The translations under genes and the position numbers were made by a program. A stretch of DNA of 64,000 nt, taken from NCBI GenBank assembly GCA_963838235.1, contig CAWIQJ010000006.1, forward strand, positions 1,054,001 to 1,118,000. Direction: 5' to 3'. A model generated the notes under the pieces. The model saw only the letters and a list, made by a program, of their open reading frames with translations, was not told the DNA's origin and made no database searches. The DNA comes from JAFECT01 sp963838235. GTDB lineage: Bacteria; Pseudomonadota; Alphaproteobacteria; Caulobacterales; Caulobacteraceae. Every line of letters begins with the position of its first letter. Within the stretch, counting starts at the first letter, position 1. Positions 28,311 through 36,858 of the stretch are shown one piece after another.

Positions 28311-29387
28311 ATGTTTCAGTTCCATCGCCTGCTGAGAGCCGCCGTGCTGGCGGTGGGCGCCGCCGGCCTCATTGCGCTCGCCGCCTGCGAGAACCCCGTG
28401 ATCGGCCAGCATCCGCCCCAGCCGGGCGATGTGGCCGTGGCCAAGGTCTCGGGCGAGACCATCTGGGCCTCGGACGTGAAGCGCGAGGCCGTGGCCCAGG
28501 GCCTGATCGGCGAGGGCGAGCCGCTGGACACCACCTCGGACCTGTTCCGCCGGGTGCTGGACGAGGTGGTCGACCAGAAACTCCTCGCCCGCGAGGCCAA
28601 GCGCCGGGGCCTGGACAAGAGCTCGACCGCCCAGCGCCGCCTGGCCGCCGCCAAGGAGCGGATCTTAGGCGATATGCTGGTGGAGAAGGTGGTCGACGAC
28701 AACATCGACGAGGACAAGGTCCAGGCGCTCTACAATGAGCAGCTCCGCCTGGCCAAGCAGTCCGAAGAGATCCGCGCCCGCCTGATCCTGGTGAGAAGCC
28801 AGCCTGACGCCCTGGCCATCGCCAATCTGCTGCAGACCGGCGCCTCCTTCGAGGCCCTGGCCATGGAACGGTCGATCGACCAGACCACCCGCTTCAACGG
28901 CGGCGACCTCGGCTATTTCACCACCGACGTCATGCCCGAGAGCTATGCCGCAGCGCTGAAGACCGCCAAGGCCGGCGATACGGTGGGGCCGTTCCAGACT
29001 GACGGCGGCTGGGCGATCCTGCGGGTCGAGGACCGGCGCGAGGAACAGCCCCTGTCGCTGGAACAGGCCCGGCCGCAGATCCTGCGCTTTCTGACCTACG
29101 ACCAGGTGCGCCAGCTGCTCAGCAAGCTTCGCGGCCAGTCCAAGGTGCAGATTCTGATCAAGGGTGACGCCCTGGCCGTGCCCGGCGCGCCGCGCGAACC
29201 CGCCTCCGCCCCGCCCGAGGCGCTGCGCCCGCCCGAAGCCCCCCCCGCCGCATCGACCTACACCGCCGTGACCGCCGGCCGCACCGCGCCCGCACCGCGA
29301 CCCTCGATCTCGGCCGCCGCGGCCGCGGCGGCGGCCAAACCCGCGCCGCCGCCCGCCAAGAGCCAGCCCCAGAGGCCCTCGAAGTGA
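28311..29387 (+). CDS. Parvulin-type peptidyl-prolyl isomerase lipoprotein
   Basis: Periplasmic PpiC/SurA-like chaperone-isomerase. Seen: signal peptide with lipobox ALAAC (Cys at about residue 26), a helical N-terminal chaperone region (about 50-130), and a parvulin-like domain at about 140-250 containing RARLILVRS, FNGGDLGYF and VGPFQTDGGWAILRVED. The C-terminal 75 residues are Ala/Pro-rich and low in complexity. 358 residues. Divergent from secA, which fits a role in handling exported proteins. Overlaps argJ by 4 bp. Confidence 0.8.
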   Translation: MFQFHRLLRAAVLAVGAAGLIALAACENPVIGQHPPQPGDVAVAKVSGETIWASDVKREAVAQGLIGEGEPLDTTSDLFRRVLDEVVDQKLLAREAKRRGLDKSSTAQRRLAAAKERILGDMLVEKVVDDNIDEDKVQALYNEQLRLAKQSEEIRARLILVRSQPDALAIANLLQTGASFEALAMERSIDQTTRFNGGDLGYFTTDVMPESYAAALKTAKAGDTVGPFQTDGGWAILRVEDRREEQPLSLEQARPQILRFLTYDQVRQLLSKLRGQSKVQILIKGDALAVPGAPREPASAPPEALRPPEAPPAASTYTAVTAGRTAPAPRPSISAAAAAAAAKPAPPPAKSQPQRPSK

Positions 29388-30706
29388 GCCCGGCCCCCAA
29401 GCCGGCCCGCCGCCGCGCTGTTCCCACCCGCGCCCGGTCCGCCACGCCGACGCCCGCGCCGGTCAAGGCCGCCCTGGTGGTCTCGCCCCTGGCCGTGCCC
29501 CTGCCCGACATGCCCCCGGTCGGCGGTGTCGAGCTCGCGATCGGCAGGGCCGGATTTTACAAGCACGAGCGGCCGGACCTGCTGGTCCTGCATTTCCCCA
29601 AGGGCGCGCACGCCGCCGGCGTGTTCACCCAAAACACCGTGGGCTCGGCGCCGGTCGACTGGTGCCGCAAGCAGTTGAAGGCCACCAGCGGCCACGACCT
29701 GCGCGCCCTGGTGGTCAACGCCGGCTGCGCCAACGCCTTCACCGGGAAGCCCGGCGATGCCGCGTGCAAGCGCACCGCCGAAATGATCGCCGACCGCTTC
29801 GGCTGCAAGAAGCGCGAAGTGATGCTGGCGTCGACCGGCGTCATCGGCGTGCTGCTCGACGACAAGAAGATCGCCGCGGCCCTGCCGGCGCTCGCGGGCA
29901 AGATGTCGCTCGACGGCTGGCAAGATGCGGCGCGCGCGATCATGACCACCGACACCTTCGGCAAGGGCGTGCATGTGGTGACCGAGATCGACGGTCATCC
30001 GGTGCGCATCGCGGGCATCGCCAAGGGCTCGGGCATGATCGCGCCCGACATGGCGACCATGCTGGCCTTCCTGGTCACCGACGCGGACATTGCGCCCGGC
30101 GCACTGCACGATCTGCTCGCGCGGTCGGTCGGCGCCACCTTCAACGCAGTCACCGTCGATGGCGACACCTCGACCAACGACACCTGCCTGCTGTTCGCCA
30201 CCGCCGCGTCGGGCGCGCCGAAGATCACCCGCGCGGGCGACCGCCGGCTGACCAAGTTCCGCGAGGCCCTGAACCGGGCCCTGCTCGATCTCGCACAACA
30301 GCTGGTTCGCGACGGCGAGGGCGCGCGCAAGTTCGTCAAGGTTTCGGTGTCGGGCGCCAAATCTCCCGCCTCGGCGCGGCGCATCGCCAAGACTATCGCC
30401 GAAAGTCCGCTGGTGAAGACCGCCATCGCCGGCGAGGACGCCAACTGGGGCCGTATCGTCATGGCCGTGGGCCGCTCCGGCGAACCGATCGACCGCAACC
30501 GCCTGTCGGTGAAGTTCGGCGACCTGTGGGCCGCGCATTCGGGCCTGGTCGCCAAGGGTTACGACGAAAAAAAGATGAGCGCCTATATGAAGCGCGGCGA
30601 ACTCGAGATCGCCGTCGACGTGGGCGTCGGCCACAGCGAGGCCGTGGTCTGGACCTGCGACCTGACCAAGGGCTACATCGAGATCAACGGCGATTATCGT
30701 AGTTAA
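29384..30706 (+). CDS. argJ: Bifunctional glutamate N-acetyltransferase / amino-acid acetyltransferase
   Basis: Catalyses the acetyl-cycle steps of arginine synthesis. Seen: VNAGCANAFTGKPGD, KGSGMIAPDMATMLAF with the autocleavage/nucleophilic Thr of the AT-ML site, TSTNDTCLLFA, and EDANWGRIVMAVGRSG. 440 residues with a Pro/Arg-rich N-terminal extension of about 40. The GTG start overlaps the parvulin stop (GTGA). ArgJ is autoprocessed at the Thr in related enzymes. Confidence 0.92.
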   Translation: MSPAPKPARRRAVPTRARSATPTPAPVKAALVVSPLAVPLPDMPPVGGVELAIGRAGFYKHERPDLLVLHFPKGAHAAGVFTQNTVGSAPVDWCRKQLKATSGHDLRALVVNAGCANAFTGKPGDAACKRTAEMIADRFGCKKREVMLASTGVIGVLLDDKKIAAALPALAGKMSLDGWQDAARAIMTTDTFGKGVHVVTEIDGHPVRIAGIAKGSGMIAPDMATMLAFLVTDADIAPGALHDLLARSVGATFNAVTVDGDTSTNDTCLLFATAASGAPKITRAGDRRLTKFREALNRALLDLAQQLVRDGEGARKFVKVSVSGAKSPASARRIAKTIAESPLVKTAIAGEDANWGRIVMAVGRSGEPIDRNRLSVKFGDLWAAHSGLVAKGYDEKKMSAYMKRGELEIAVDVGVGHSEAVVWTCDLTKGYIEINGDYRS

Positions 30707-30728
30707 GTCGCGTGAAGCTGGGGACCGC

Positions 30729-31499
30729 ATGACGCCGGACGGAAATCAGAACGCGCTGACATTGCGCGGCCTCAGCAAGAGTTACGGCGGGAAGGCCGCG
30801 GTCGATAAGCTCGACCTCGACGTTCGCACCGGCGAACTCTATGCACTGTTGGGCCCGAACGGGGCCGGCAAGACCACGACGCTGCGCATGGTGGCGGGCC
30901 TGCTCAAGCCCGACGGCGGTGATATCCGGGTGTTCGGCATCGACGCGCGGGCGGACCCGGCCGCGGCCAAGCAGATCACCGCCTGGGTGCCTGATGAGCC
31001 GCTGCTCTACGACAAGCTGACGCCGATCGAATATCTCGACTTCGTCGCGGGCCTGTGGGGCGTGGACGGCAAGACCGGCCGCAAGCGCGCGGAGGAGTTG
31101 TTGCGCTGGCTCGACCTCTGGGACCAACGGCAGCAGCGCTGTGAAGGCTTTTCGCGCGGCATGAAGCAGAAGACCTCGCTCGCCGGCGCCCTCATTCACG
31201 AGCCGAAACTTCTGATCCTCGACGAACCGCTGACCGGCCTCGACGCCGCCGCCGCGCGCGAGGTGAAGGATCTGCTGCAGGAACGCGCCCGCGCCGGCGC
31301 GACGGTGATCCTGACCACCCACATTCTCGAAGTCGCCGAACGAATCGCCGACCGTATCGGCATCATCGCGCGCGGCAAGCTGCTCGCCGAAGGCACCCTC
31401 GAGGAGCTGCGCTCGCGCGCCGGCCACGGCCAGGAAAACCAGGGCCAATCGACGCTCGAGGACGTCTTCCTCGAACTGACCGCCGAGCCAGCGCCGTGA
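30729..31499 (+). CDS. ABC transporter ATP-binding protein
   Basis: ATPase of an ABC-2-type exporter. Seen: Walker A GPNGAGKTTT near 41-50, a modified signature FSRGMKQKTSLAGAL near 140, Walker B LLILDEPLTGLD, and the H-loop TTHILE. 256 residues. Its last bases overlap the permease gene by 4 bp, so the two are one unit. The substrate is unknown; the position between argJ and mutT is typical of Caulobacterales. Confidence 0.85.
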   Translation: MTPDGNQNALTLRGLSKSYGGKAAVDKLDLDVRTGELYALLGPNGAGKTTTLRMVAGLLKPDGGDIRVFGIDARADPAAAKQITAWVPDEPLLYDKLTPIEYLDFVAGLWGVDGKTGRKRAEELLRWLDLWDQRQQRCEGFSRGMKQKTSLAGALIHEPKLLILDEPLTGLDAAAAREVKDLLQERARAGATVILTTHILEVAERIADRIGIIARGKLLAEGTLEELRSRAGHGQENQGQSTLEDVFLELTAEPAP

Positions 31500-33085
31500 G
31501 CGTGTCCTCCGGCGGCTCGACGCCATTCCTCCTGGGCAACGAGCTTCGCCTGTTCTGGCGCAGCTGGGGCGGCAAGACGAAGGGAACCCGCAGACGCCTT
31601 ATCGGCTTCGGCGTTGTCCTGGCTGTGCTCGGCTTCGGCATCGGCTGGCCCTTCGCGCTCGCCCTGAACCTCATCCCGAAGGATCCGAGTCCCGAGCTGA
31701 TCCTCGGCCTCGACGGCGGCCTCTTGCTGCTGCTCACCCTGATGATGTCGTCGACGGTGAGCTCGGCCGCGCTCACCTTTTACGAACGCGGCGACCTCGA
31801 TCTGCTGCTGTCGTCGCCCACGCCGCCCTATCGCGTGCTGACCGTGCGCTGCGCGAGCATGGCGCTCACCGCGTCCGCCTTCTTCATGCTGCTGGCGACG
31901 CCGGTAATCGGTCCGGCGGTGGCGATGGGTCATCCGAAGTGGCTGATGATCTACGTCGTGCTCATGGGTCTGGCCCTGGTCGCGACATCGCTCGGCCTGA
32001 TCATCGCCACCACCCTGTTCCGCGTGATCGGTCCCCGGCGCACCAAGACCTTGTCGCAGGTGATGGCGGCGGTGATCGGCGCGGCGCTGTTTCTGACCTC
32101 GCAGATGCGCTACATCCTGCCGGCCGAGCAGCTGAAATCGCTGTGGGACAACGCGATCGCCTTCTCGCGGTCCGGGTGGTTCGCCGACACCCAGATATTG
32201 TCGCTTCCCGCGCGCGCCGTGCTATGCGAGCCGCTGCCCGGGATCGTCCTGTTCGCCTTCGGCCTCCTGCTGTTCCTGCTGGTGACGCGTTGGCTCGGCG
32301 CACGCTTCGCCCAGGACGCCGCAGCGGCGGCGGGCGTGGGCGCCGGCGGCCGAAAGGTGGCGCGCGGCGGCGTGCGCGGCTTCGAAGGCGGTCCGTACAG
32401 GGCCATGTTGCGCAAAGAGCTTCGCCTCCTGTTGCGCGATCCGGCCCTGTTGTCCCAGGTGTTGCTGCGCGTGCTCTATCTCGTGCCGATCGCCTTCATC
32501 GTCCTGCGCGGCGGCGGCGCCAGGAGCACCGCCTGGCTCGCCGGCGGCCACGCCGCCCAGCTGTTCGGACCCGACACCTGGATTGCCCGCAGCGGCGCGG
32601 TGCTGGTGTTCTTGACCACCCAGCTCGCCGGCACCCTGGCCTGGATCACTGTCTCCGCCGAGGACGCCCCCGAACTCCTCGCCTCGGCGCCCGCGAGCGA
32701 GCGCGTGCTGCGTCGCGCCAAGCTTACCGCCGCCATGTCGCCGGTGTTCATGATCCTGGGCGTACCTCTGATCGGCCTGATCTACCTCAGGCCCTGGGCC
32801 GGAGCCGTCACCTCAGTCGGATGTTTCGCCGCGGCGCTGTCCGCCTGTCTGATCGCGCTCTGGTTCGAGAAGCCGTCCAAGCGCAAGGACCTGCGCCGGC
32901 GCCGCTCGGGTTCGCTGCTCGGCGCGCTGGCCGAGACCCTCATCAGCTTCTGCTGGGCGTCGGCCACCTGGCTTGCGGTGCTCGCGCTGCCCTGGGCCGC
33001 CATTCCGGCGCTTCTCGCGCTGGTGCTCCTGATCGCCATTCGTAAACCAACCCGCTCCTTCGTCGACACGCTGGAGCTCACGTGA
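31496..33085 (+). CDS. ABC-2-type transporter permease
   Basis: Integral membrane protein of 529 residues with about ten to twelve hydrophobic segments, including residues about 38-60, 80-100, 118-150, 155-185, 245-265, 325-345, 375-395, 415-450 and 470-515. It is the partner of the upstream ATPase, whose gene overlaps its start. An internal duplication-like layout (two sets of membrane segments around RKELRLLLRDPALLSQ) is typical of full-length ABC-2 exporters. Substrate unknown. GTG start; overlaps mutT by 4 bp. Confidence 0.75.
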   Translation: MSVSSGGSTPFLLGNELRLFWRSWGGKTKGTRRRLIGFGVVLAVLGFGIGWPFALALNLIPKDPSPELILGLDGGLLLLLTLMMSSTVSSAALTFYERGDLDLLLSSPTPPYRVLTVRCASMALTASAFFMLLATPVIGPAVAMGHPKWLMIYVVLMGLALVATSLGLIIATTLFRVIGPRRTKTLSQVMAAVIGAALFLTSQMRYILPAEQLKSLWDNAIAFSRSGWFADTQILSLPARAVLCEPLPGIVLFAFGLLLFLLVTRWLGARFAQDAAAAAGVGAGGRKVARGGVRGFEGGPYRAMLRKELRLLLRDPALLSQVLLRVLYLVPIAFIVLRGGGARSTAWLAGGHAAQLFGPDTWIARSGAVLVFLTTQLAGTLAWITVSAEDAPELLASAPASERVLRRAKLTAAMSPVFMILGVPLIGLIYLRPWAGAVTSVGCFAAALSACLIALWFEKPSKRKDLRRRRSGSLLGALAETLISFCWASATWLAVLALPWAAIPALLALVLLIAIRKPTRSFVDTLELT

Positions 33086-33486
33086 GCAAGCCGCTCGTCC
33101 TGGTCGTGGCCTGCGCGCTGATCGACCCTGACGGGCGTGTGTTAATTGCGCAGAGGCCCGAGGGTAAACAGCTCGCGGGCCTGTGGGAGTTCCCCGGCGG
33201 CAAGCTCGAACCCGGCGAATCCCCTGAAGCAGCCTTGATCCGCGAGCTGAAGGAGGAGCTCGACATCGACGTCGCGCAATCCTGTCTTGCGCCTTTCACG
33301 TTTACCAGTTTCGCTTACGAGTCGTTTCACCTGTTCATGCCATTGTGGGTATGTCGTCGATGGTCGGGTGTGGTTAAGGCGCTCGAACATCAAGCGGTGG
33401 CATGGGTGAAACCGAACCGAATGTCGGACTACCCGATGCCTCCCGCGGACGAACCCCTTGTCGCGTTCCTGCGCGACTTCTTGTGA
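33082..33486 (+). CDS. mutT: 8-oxo-dGTP diphosphatase, MutT-type Nudix hydrolase
   Basis: Sanitises oxidised nucleotides. Seen: complete Nudix box GGKLEPGESPEAALIRELKE followed by EL (G-x5-E-x7-RE-x2-EE) near residues 37-60, preceded by LIAQRPEGKQLAGLWEFP. 134 residues, normal for MutT. GTG start overlapping the permease stop. Part of the argJ/ABC/mutT run. Confidence 0.88.
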   Translation: MSKPLVLVVACALIDPDGRVLIAQRPEGKQLAGLWEFPGGKLEPGESPEAALIRELKEELDIDVAQSCLAPFTFTSFAYESFHLFMPLWVCRRWSGVVKALEHQAVAWVKPNRMSDYPMPPADEPLVAFLRDFL

Positions 33487-33495
33487 GAGGGCGTC

Positions 33496-33672
33496 GTGTC
33501 GAAGGTCTTCAAGCGGCTGACGAAAGACGAGAGCGGCGCCACAGCCATCGAGTATGGCCTGATTATCGCGCTGATCTTCCTGGTGGCGCTGAGCGCGATC
33601 ACGTCCTTTGGGACGAGCATGAGCACCATGTACAATGTGATCAGCTCCACCATCGGCGGCGCCACGCACTAG
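33496..33672 (+). CDS. Flp/Fap-type pilin, orphan
   Basis: 58-residue type IVb pilin found by reading the gap after mutT. Sequence begins MSKVFKRLTKDESG and continues ATAIEYGLIIALIFLVALSA: the glycine followed by a stretch with Glu at +5 and Tyr at +6 is the prepilin cleavage site of Flp pilins, and the following helix is the pilin membrane/assembly domain. GTG at 33496 is preceded by GAGAGG. No tad/cpa genes lie in the window. It could be a Flp pilin used by a tad locus elsewhere, or an outlier paralogue. Confidence 0.85.
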   Translation: MSKVFKRLTKDESGATAIEYGLIIALIFLVALSAITSFGTSMSTMYNVISSTIGGATH

Positions 33673-33708
33673 GCCTCCGCCGCGCGCAGACCTGAAGGCC
33701 CAACAGTG

Positions 33709-35730
33709 TCACCGAATTGGCGAGACCAGTTCGAGGCTGCGGGAATAGACGGCGTCGCGCCCGGCGTTCCAATCTTCAAAGCGACGCGCGACGAATACGT
33801 CAGGCTGTAAGCTCGCGACGCGGACCGGATAGAACCAGTTGAGCCAATAGCATTCACGCCAGTCGTCGCACGCGTGGGCATAGTCGTGTTTGCCCGCTTG
33901 ATAGTCCACGCAGACTTTCAAATTCGGCAAGCATGCTTCGCCGCCTTCGGAATAAAATGACAGGCGGTCCCCAACCGGCTCGCCGACGATGGTCACTCGA
34001 CGTCCGCCGGCTTGTTTGACGAAGGCCGCGGTCGTGATCGCCGCCGAAAATGTGTCGGGATCGGTGAGGACGAAAATGCGACCGCGCGGGCCGAGTAGAG
34101 CGGGTATCGCCTGCGCGAAATGCCACGCCTTTGTGTAATCGCCGCCGGTGTCGCCGCGCAGATCGAGAATAAGGGCGCACGGCGGGTGCGTTTTCAACGT
34201 CGCTTCGGTAGCGGAGAGGAAAGGGGCGATCTCTTGTCCGTCGGCGTCACTGATGTCTTGCAGCCGCACGACGTCAGCACAGCTTCCTGACGCCTTGAAT
34301 AGACGAAAATGAGTATCCAACTGGCGCCATGTCTCCGGCAACGCGCCGGTTTGAGGCTGATACGCGGTCCAGTTATGCTCGACGCCCTTGCGCGGCTCGG
34401 GCGATAACCAGCGGGAGCCGTGGGGCAATTGTTCGCCCTTGCGCAACGGATAGGCGGTCAGACGGCGCGTCACCAAAGGTCCATCGGGAAGGCGCACAGT
34501 CCAGGTCGATGCTTTCGGTTCCTTGGCGATGTCGAGCCCGAAGAGAAGATCTTGGACAACGATGAAGATCGCGGCGTTTTCCCGCCGAAAGCCCTCGACC
34601 CCGCCGCGCAAGGTCTCCAGTCGCGGCAGAATCTCGTCGAACGCCATACCGTCGATGCTTTCGACCCGTCCGCCCAACAAGTCGCTATCCGGCGCGTCGG
34701 CGCGCATGACATAAAATCCCTCTGCAAAGCGCGTTACTCGGACCGGCAAGACCAGCGTGCCGCGATCGCCGGTAGGGCGCATTCGTGAATGGCCGTTGTC
34801 CGCTGTGGCCATCACTTGCATGAGCGCGACTTGTAGCTTTGCCGGCGGCAACGCTTGCGGAGCCGATTTCAGCGCAGCGACGCGCGCTTCGGCGTCGGTG
34901 CGGGCGCCGCGTGAGAAACTGCGGTCCAGCGCCATCGCCTTATCGAAATAGTCGAGATCCTGGCGTTGCGCCTCCAGCGGCGATGTCGGCGTTGGATAGC
35001 TGGCCCTGGGCGCGAAGTGATGGAAGTTGGCCAAGAACGCGAAAACGATGGCCGCCGCCGCCACCGCCATCGCTGCGATGGTCCCGCCGAGGATCAAAGC
35101 CGCCTGCCGGAGGACACCGCGTCGACCACGCGCTACGGTCCGGTTCGTCTCTCTGTTGCGGGTCAACGGCTGGAATCCCAGTCCGATCAGCACCGCACCG
35201 ACCGTTAGAAACTTCAAGTCCAAGCCGATAACCACAAAGCCCGCAAGCACGAGAAGTGGGGCCCGCCAGGGAAGGCGACGCATGACAGCGAGCTGAACCA
35301 GGAGCGCCATCAGTCCAAGTTGGAACAGGAGCGGTCCCAGCTGGAAAAGCGGCATTAGTCGGGGGTCAGGCCAGGCATTCAATCGTCGCGAGATCGGGGC
35401 CATCGCGGCATGATCGGCGGCCGCAAAGCCGGTCAGCAGATCGATCGCGCCCACGCGAAGGAAGAGCGCCAGGCCGACGAACGCCACGACCGCCATCGAG
35501 AGCGCCAGCCGATTGCCCGTTCCGACCCGGGCGCGCAGATCCCACACCACAAAAGCCAACGCTGCAAAGGTCAGGAGAAAAAAGGCGTGGCCGATACTCC
35601 AGAAAAGACCGGGCCCGTGGAAACCCTGCATTCCGTCCAGCAGCCAACCGACTCCGTAGGAGAAGAGGCAAAGCGGCGCGGCGATCGACGCGATGCGACC
35701 CGCGCGGGCTTCTTTCGCCGGGTCAGCCAT
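33709..35730 (-). CDS. Membrane-embedded S41-family (C-terminal-processing-like) peptidase
   Basis: 673 residues in two halves. The N-terminal 240 residues hold about six to seven membrane helices (for example FLLTFAALAFVVWDL, LALSMAVVAFVGLALFL, LILGGTIAAMAVAAAAIVF). The C-terminal half is extracytoplasmic and S41-like: a PDZ-like region with GGRVESIDGM, CALILDLRGDTGGDY, the nucleophile segment LTDPDTFSAAI, and IVGEPVGDRLSFYSEGGE. The catalytic Ser is in TFSAA; the second-motif Lys of classical tail-specific proteases is not obvious, as in many GEPTG-type S41 members. The start ATG overlaps the 54-residue gene upstream. Substrate unknown. Confidence 0.7.
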   Translation of the reverse strand: MADPAKEARAGRIASIAAPLCLFSYGVGWLLDGMQGFHGPGLFWSIGHAFFLLTFAALAFVVWDLRARVGTGNRLALSMAVVAFVGLALFLRVGAIDLLTGFAAADHAAMAPISRRLNAWPDPRLMPLFQLGPLLFQLGLMALLVQLAVMRRLPWRAPLLVLAGFVVIGLDLKFLTVGAVLIGLGFQPLTRNRETNRTVARGRRGVLRQAALILGGTIAAMAVAAAAIVFAFLANFHHFAPRASYPTPTSPLEAQRQDLDYFDKAMALDRSFSRGARTDAEARVAALKSAPQALPPAKLQVALMQVMATADNGHSRMRPTGDRGTLVLPVRVTRFAEGFYVMRADAPDSDLLGGRVESIDGMAFDEILPRLETLRGGVEGFRRENAAIFIVVQDLLFGLDIAKEPKASTWTVRLPDGPLVTRRLTAYPLRKGEQLPHGSRWLSPEPRKGVEHNWTAYQPQTGALPETWRQLDTHFRLFKASGSCADVVRLQDISDADGQEIAPFLSATEATLKTHPPCALILDLRGDTGGDYTKAWHFAQAIPALLGPRGRIFVLTDPDTFSAAITTAAFVKQAGGRRVTIVGEPVGDRLSFYSEGGEACLPNLKVCVDYQAGKHDYAHACDDWRECYWLNWFYPVRVASLQPDVFVARRFEDWNAGRDAVYSRSLELVSPIR

Positions 35731-35887
35731 GCGGCCAGCCCACGACTGTCGCGTTGTGGGCGATTTCCACCTTGACGTCCGTGCCGCCGCCCGAAGCGCC
35801 GACGATCCACGCCGCGCTCCTGAATTCGACGCCGGTGACGGCGCCGCCGGCAATCTCTGGGGCCGTTTCGATAGGCGTCGATTTCAT
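35723..35887 (-). CDS. 54-residue peptide with double-glycine motif, coupled to the S41 peptidase gene
   Basis: Small protein starting MKSTPIETAPEIAGG, then AVTGVEFRSAAWIVGASGGG and a hydrophobic-polar C-terminus ending WPHG. A perfect Shine-Dalgarno AGGAGG lies 8 nt upstream of the ATG at 35887, and its stop overlaps the start of the peptidase gene (ATGGCTGA), which argues strongly that it is translated and coupled. The EIAGG stretch looks like a short double-glycine leader as in exported peptides, but leader length (15) is short and no peptidase-containing ABC transporter is nearby. I do not recognise a family. Confidence 0.6.
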   Translation of the reverse strand: MKSTPIETAPEIAGGAVTGVEFRSAAWIVGASGGGTDVKVEIAHNATVVGWPHG

Positions 35888-36045
35888 CGGTTTGTCCTCC
35901 TGCACTCCAGAGGCGGAAAGCCAAGCGTTCGGATGCACCCGGCGCTAAAAAAGCCGCAACCGACTAGTCGAGCGCCGCAGGCGACACTCCTGGCCGCCGC
36001 AGGTGCGCGACGGTGCGCTCCCGCTATCCCCGGGGACAAACTTCG

Positions 36046-36858
36046 TCAGGAAGGCGCCCACCCGGTTGCGGTGACGATCTCGAACGTCGCCTCGACTCCC
36101 CCGTCCCCCGTGGCGAACCGTTCGCCATAGATTTCGAATGCCCGTATCAACACAGCCCGATTCAGTGGACCGGGTCGGTCGGCGAGCACATTGGTCTCGC
36201 CCATGCGCCTCAGGTCGGCGATCAGCGCCTGGGGGTGCGGATAGCGCACGCTCACCCGGTCGAGATCGGACACCGGCAGCTTGAACCCGGCCCGCTGCAG
36301 CAGGCCCGCGGCGTCCTCTGCGTCGGCGAAGGGTGAGACGCGCGGCCCCGCGCCGCCGCGGATTTCGGTTTCCGCCTCGACCAGGCTCTGGCGCAGCTCA
36401 AAGAGCGTGCCGCCCCCCAGGATCGAGGCGATGAACACCCCGTCCGGTCTCAGCGCCCGGCGCGCCTGCACGAACACGCCCGGCAGGTCGTTGGCCCAGT
36501 GCAGCGACAGGGTCGAGACCACGAGGTCGAGGCTCGCCTCGGCGAAGGGCAGGCGCTCGTCGTCGAGCACGAGGCGGGGCCCGCTACGACCCGCCAGCAT
36601 CCGTTCCGAGAAGTCCGCCTCGATCAGAAGGCCGATCCGGTCCCGGGCCGGGCTCCGCGCCAGCATCCGGGCGAAGGTCCCATCGCGCGCGCCCAGGTCG
36701 ACCGCGACCGGAAAGCTGCGCATTATGGAGGCGATGCGATCGATCGCATCCTCGCAGGCGCGGGCCTTCAGGAAGCCGGCCTCGGCGAAACGGCCGGCCG
36801 CCCGGTCCAGGCGGCGGCGGTGCAGGGCGCGATCGAACAGTCGGGGCGGGGTGGTCAT
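36046..36858 (-). CDS. SAM-dependent methyltransferase, BioC/NDUFAF5-like
   Basis: Class I methyltransferase of the alphaproteobacterial family related to mitochondrial NDUFAF5 and to BioC. Seen: FDRALHRRRLDRAA near the N-terminus, SAM-binding glycine motif VDLGARDGTFARML near residue 50, LPFAEASLDLVVSTLSLHWANDLPG near 100-125. About 270 residues from ATG at 36858. That ATG shares its CATG with the start of the divergent comF. NDUFAF5 hydroxylates complex I subunit Arg, so a methyltransferase activity is a family inference. Confidence 0.75.
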   Translation of the reverse strand: MTTPPRLFDRALHRRRLDRAAGRFAEAGFLKARACEDAIDRIASIMRSFPVAVDLGARDGTFARMLARSPARDRIGLLIEADFSERMLAGRSGPRLVLDDERLPFAEASLDLVVSTLSLHWANDLPGVFVQARRALRPDGVFIASILGGGTLFELRQSLVEAETEIRGGAGPRVSPFADAEDAAGLLQRAGFKLPVSDLDRVSVRYPHPQALIADLRRMGETNVLADRPGPLNRAVLIRAFEIYGERFATGDGGVEATFEIVTATGWAPS

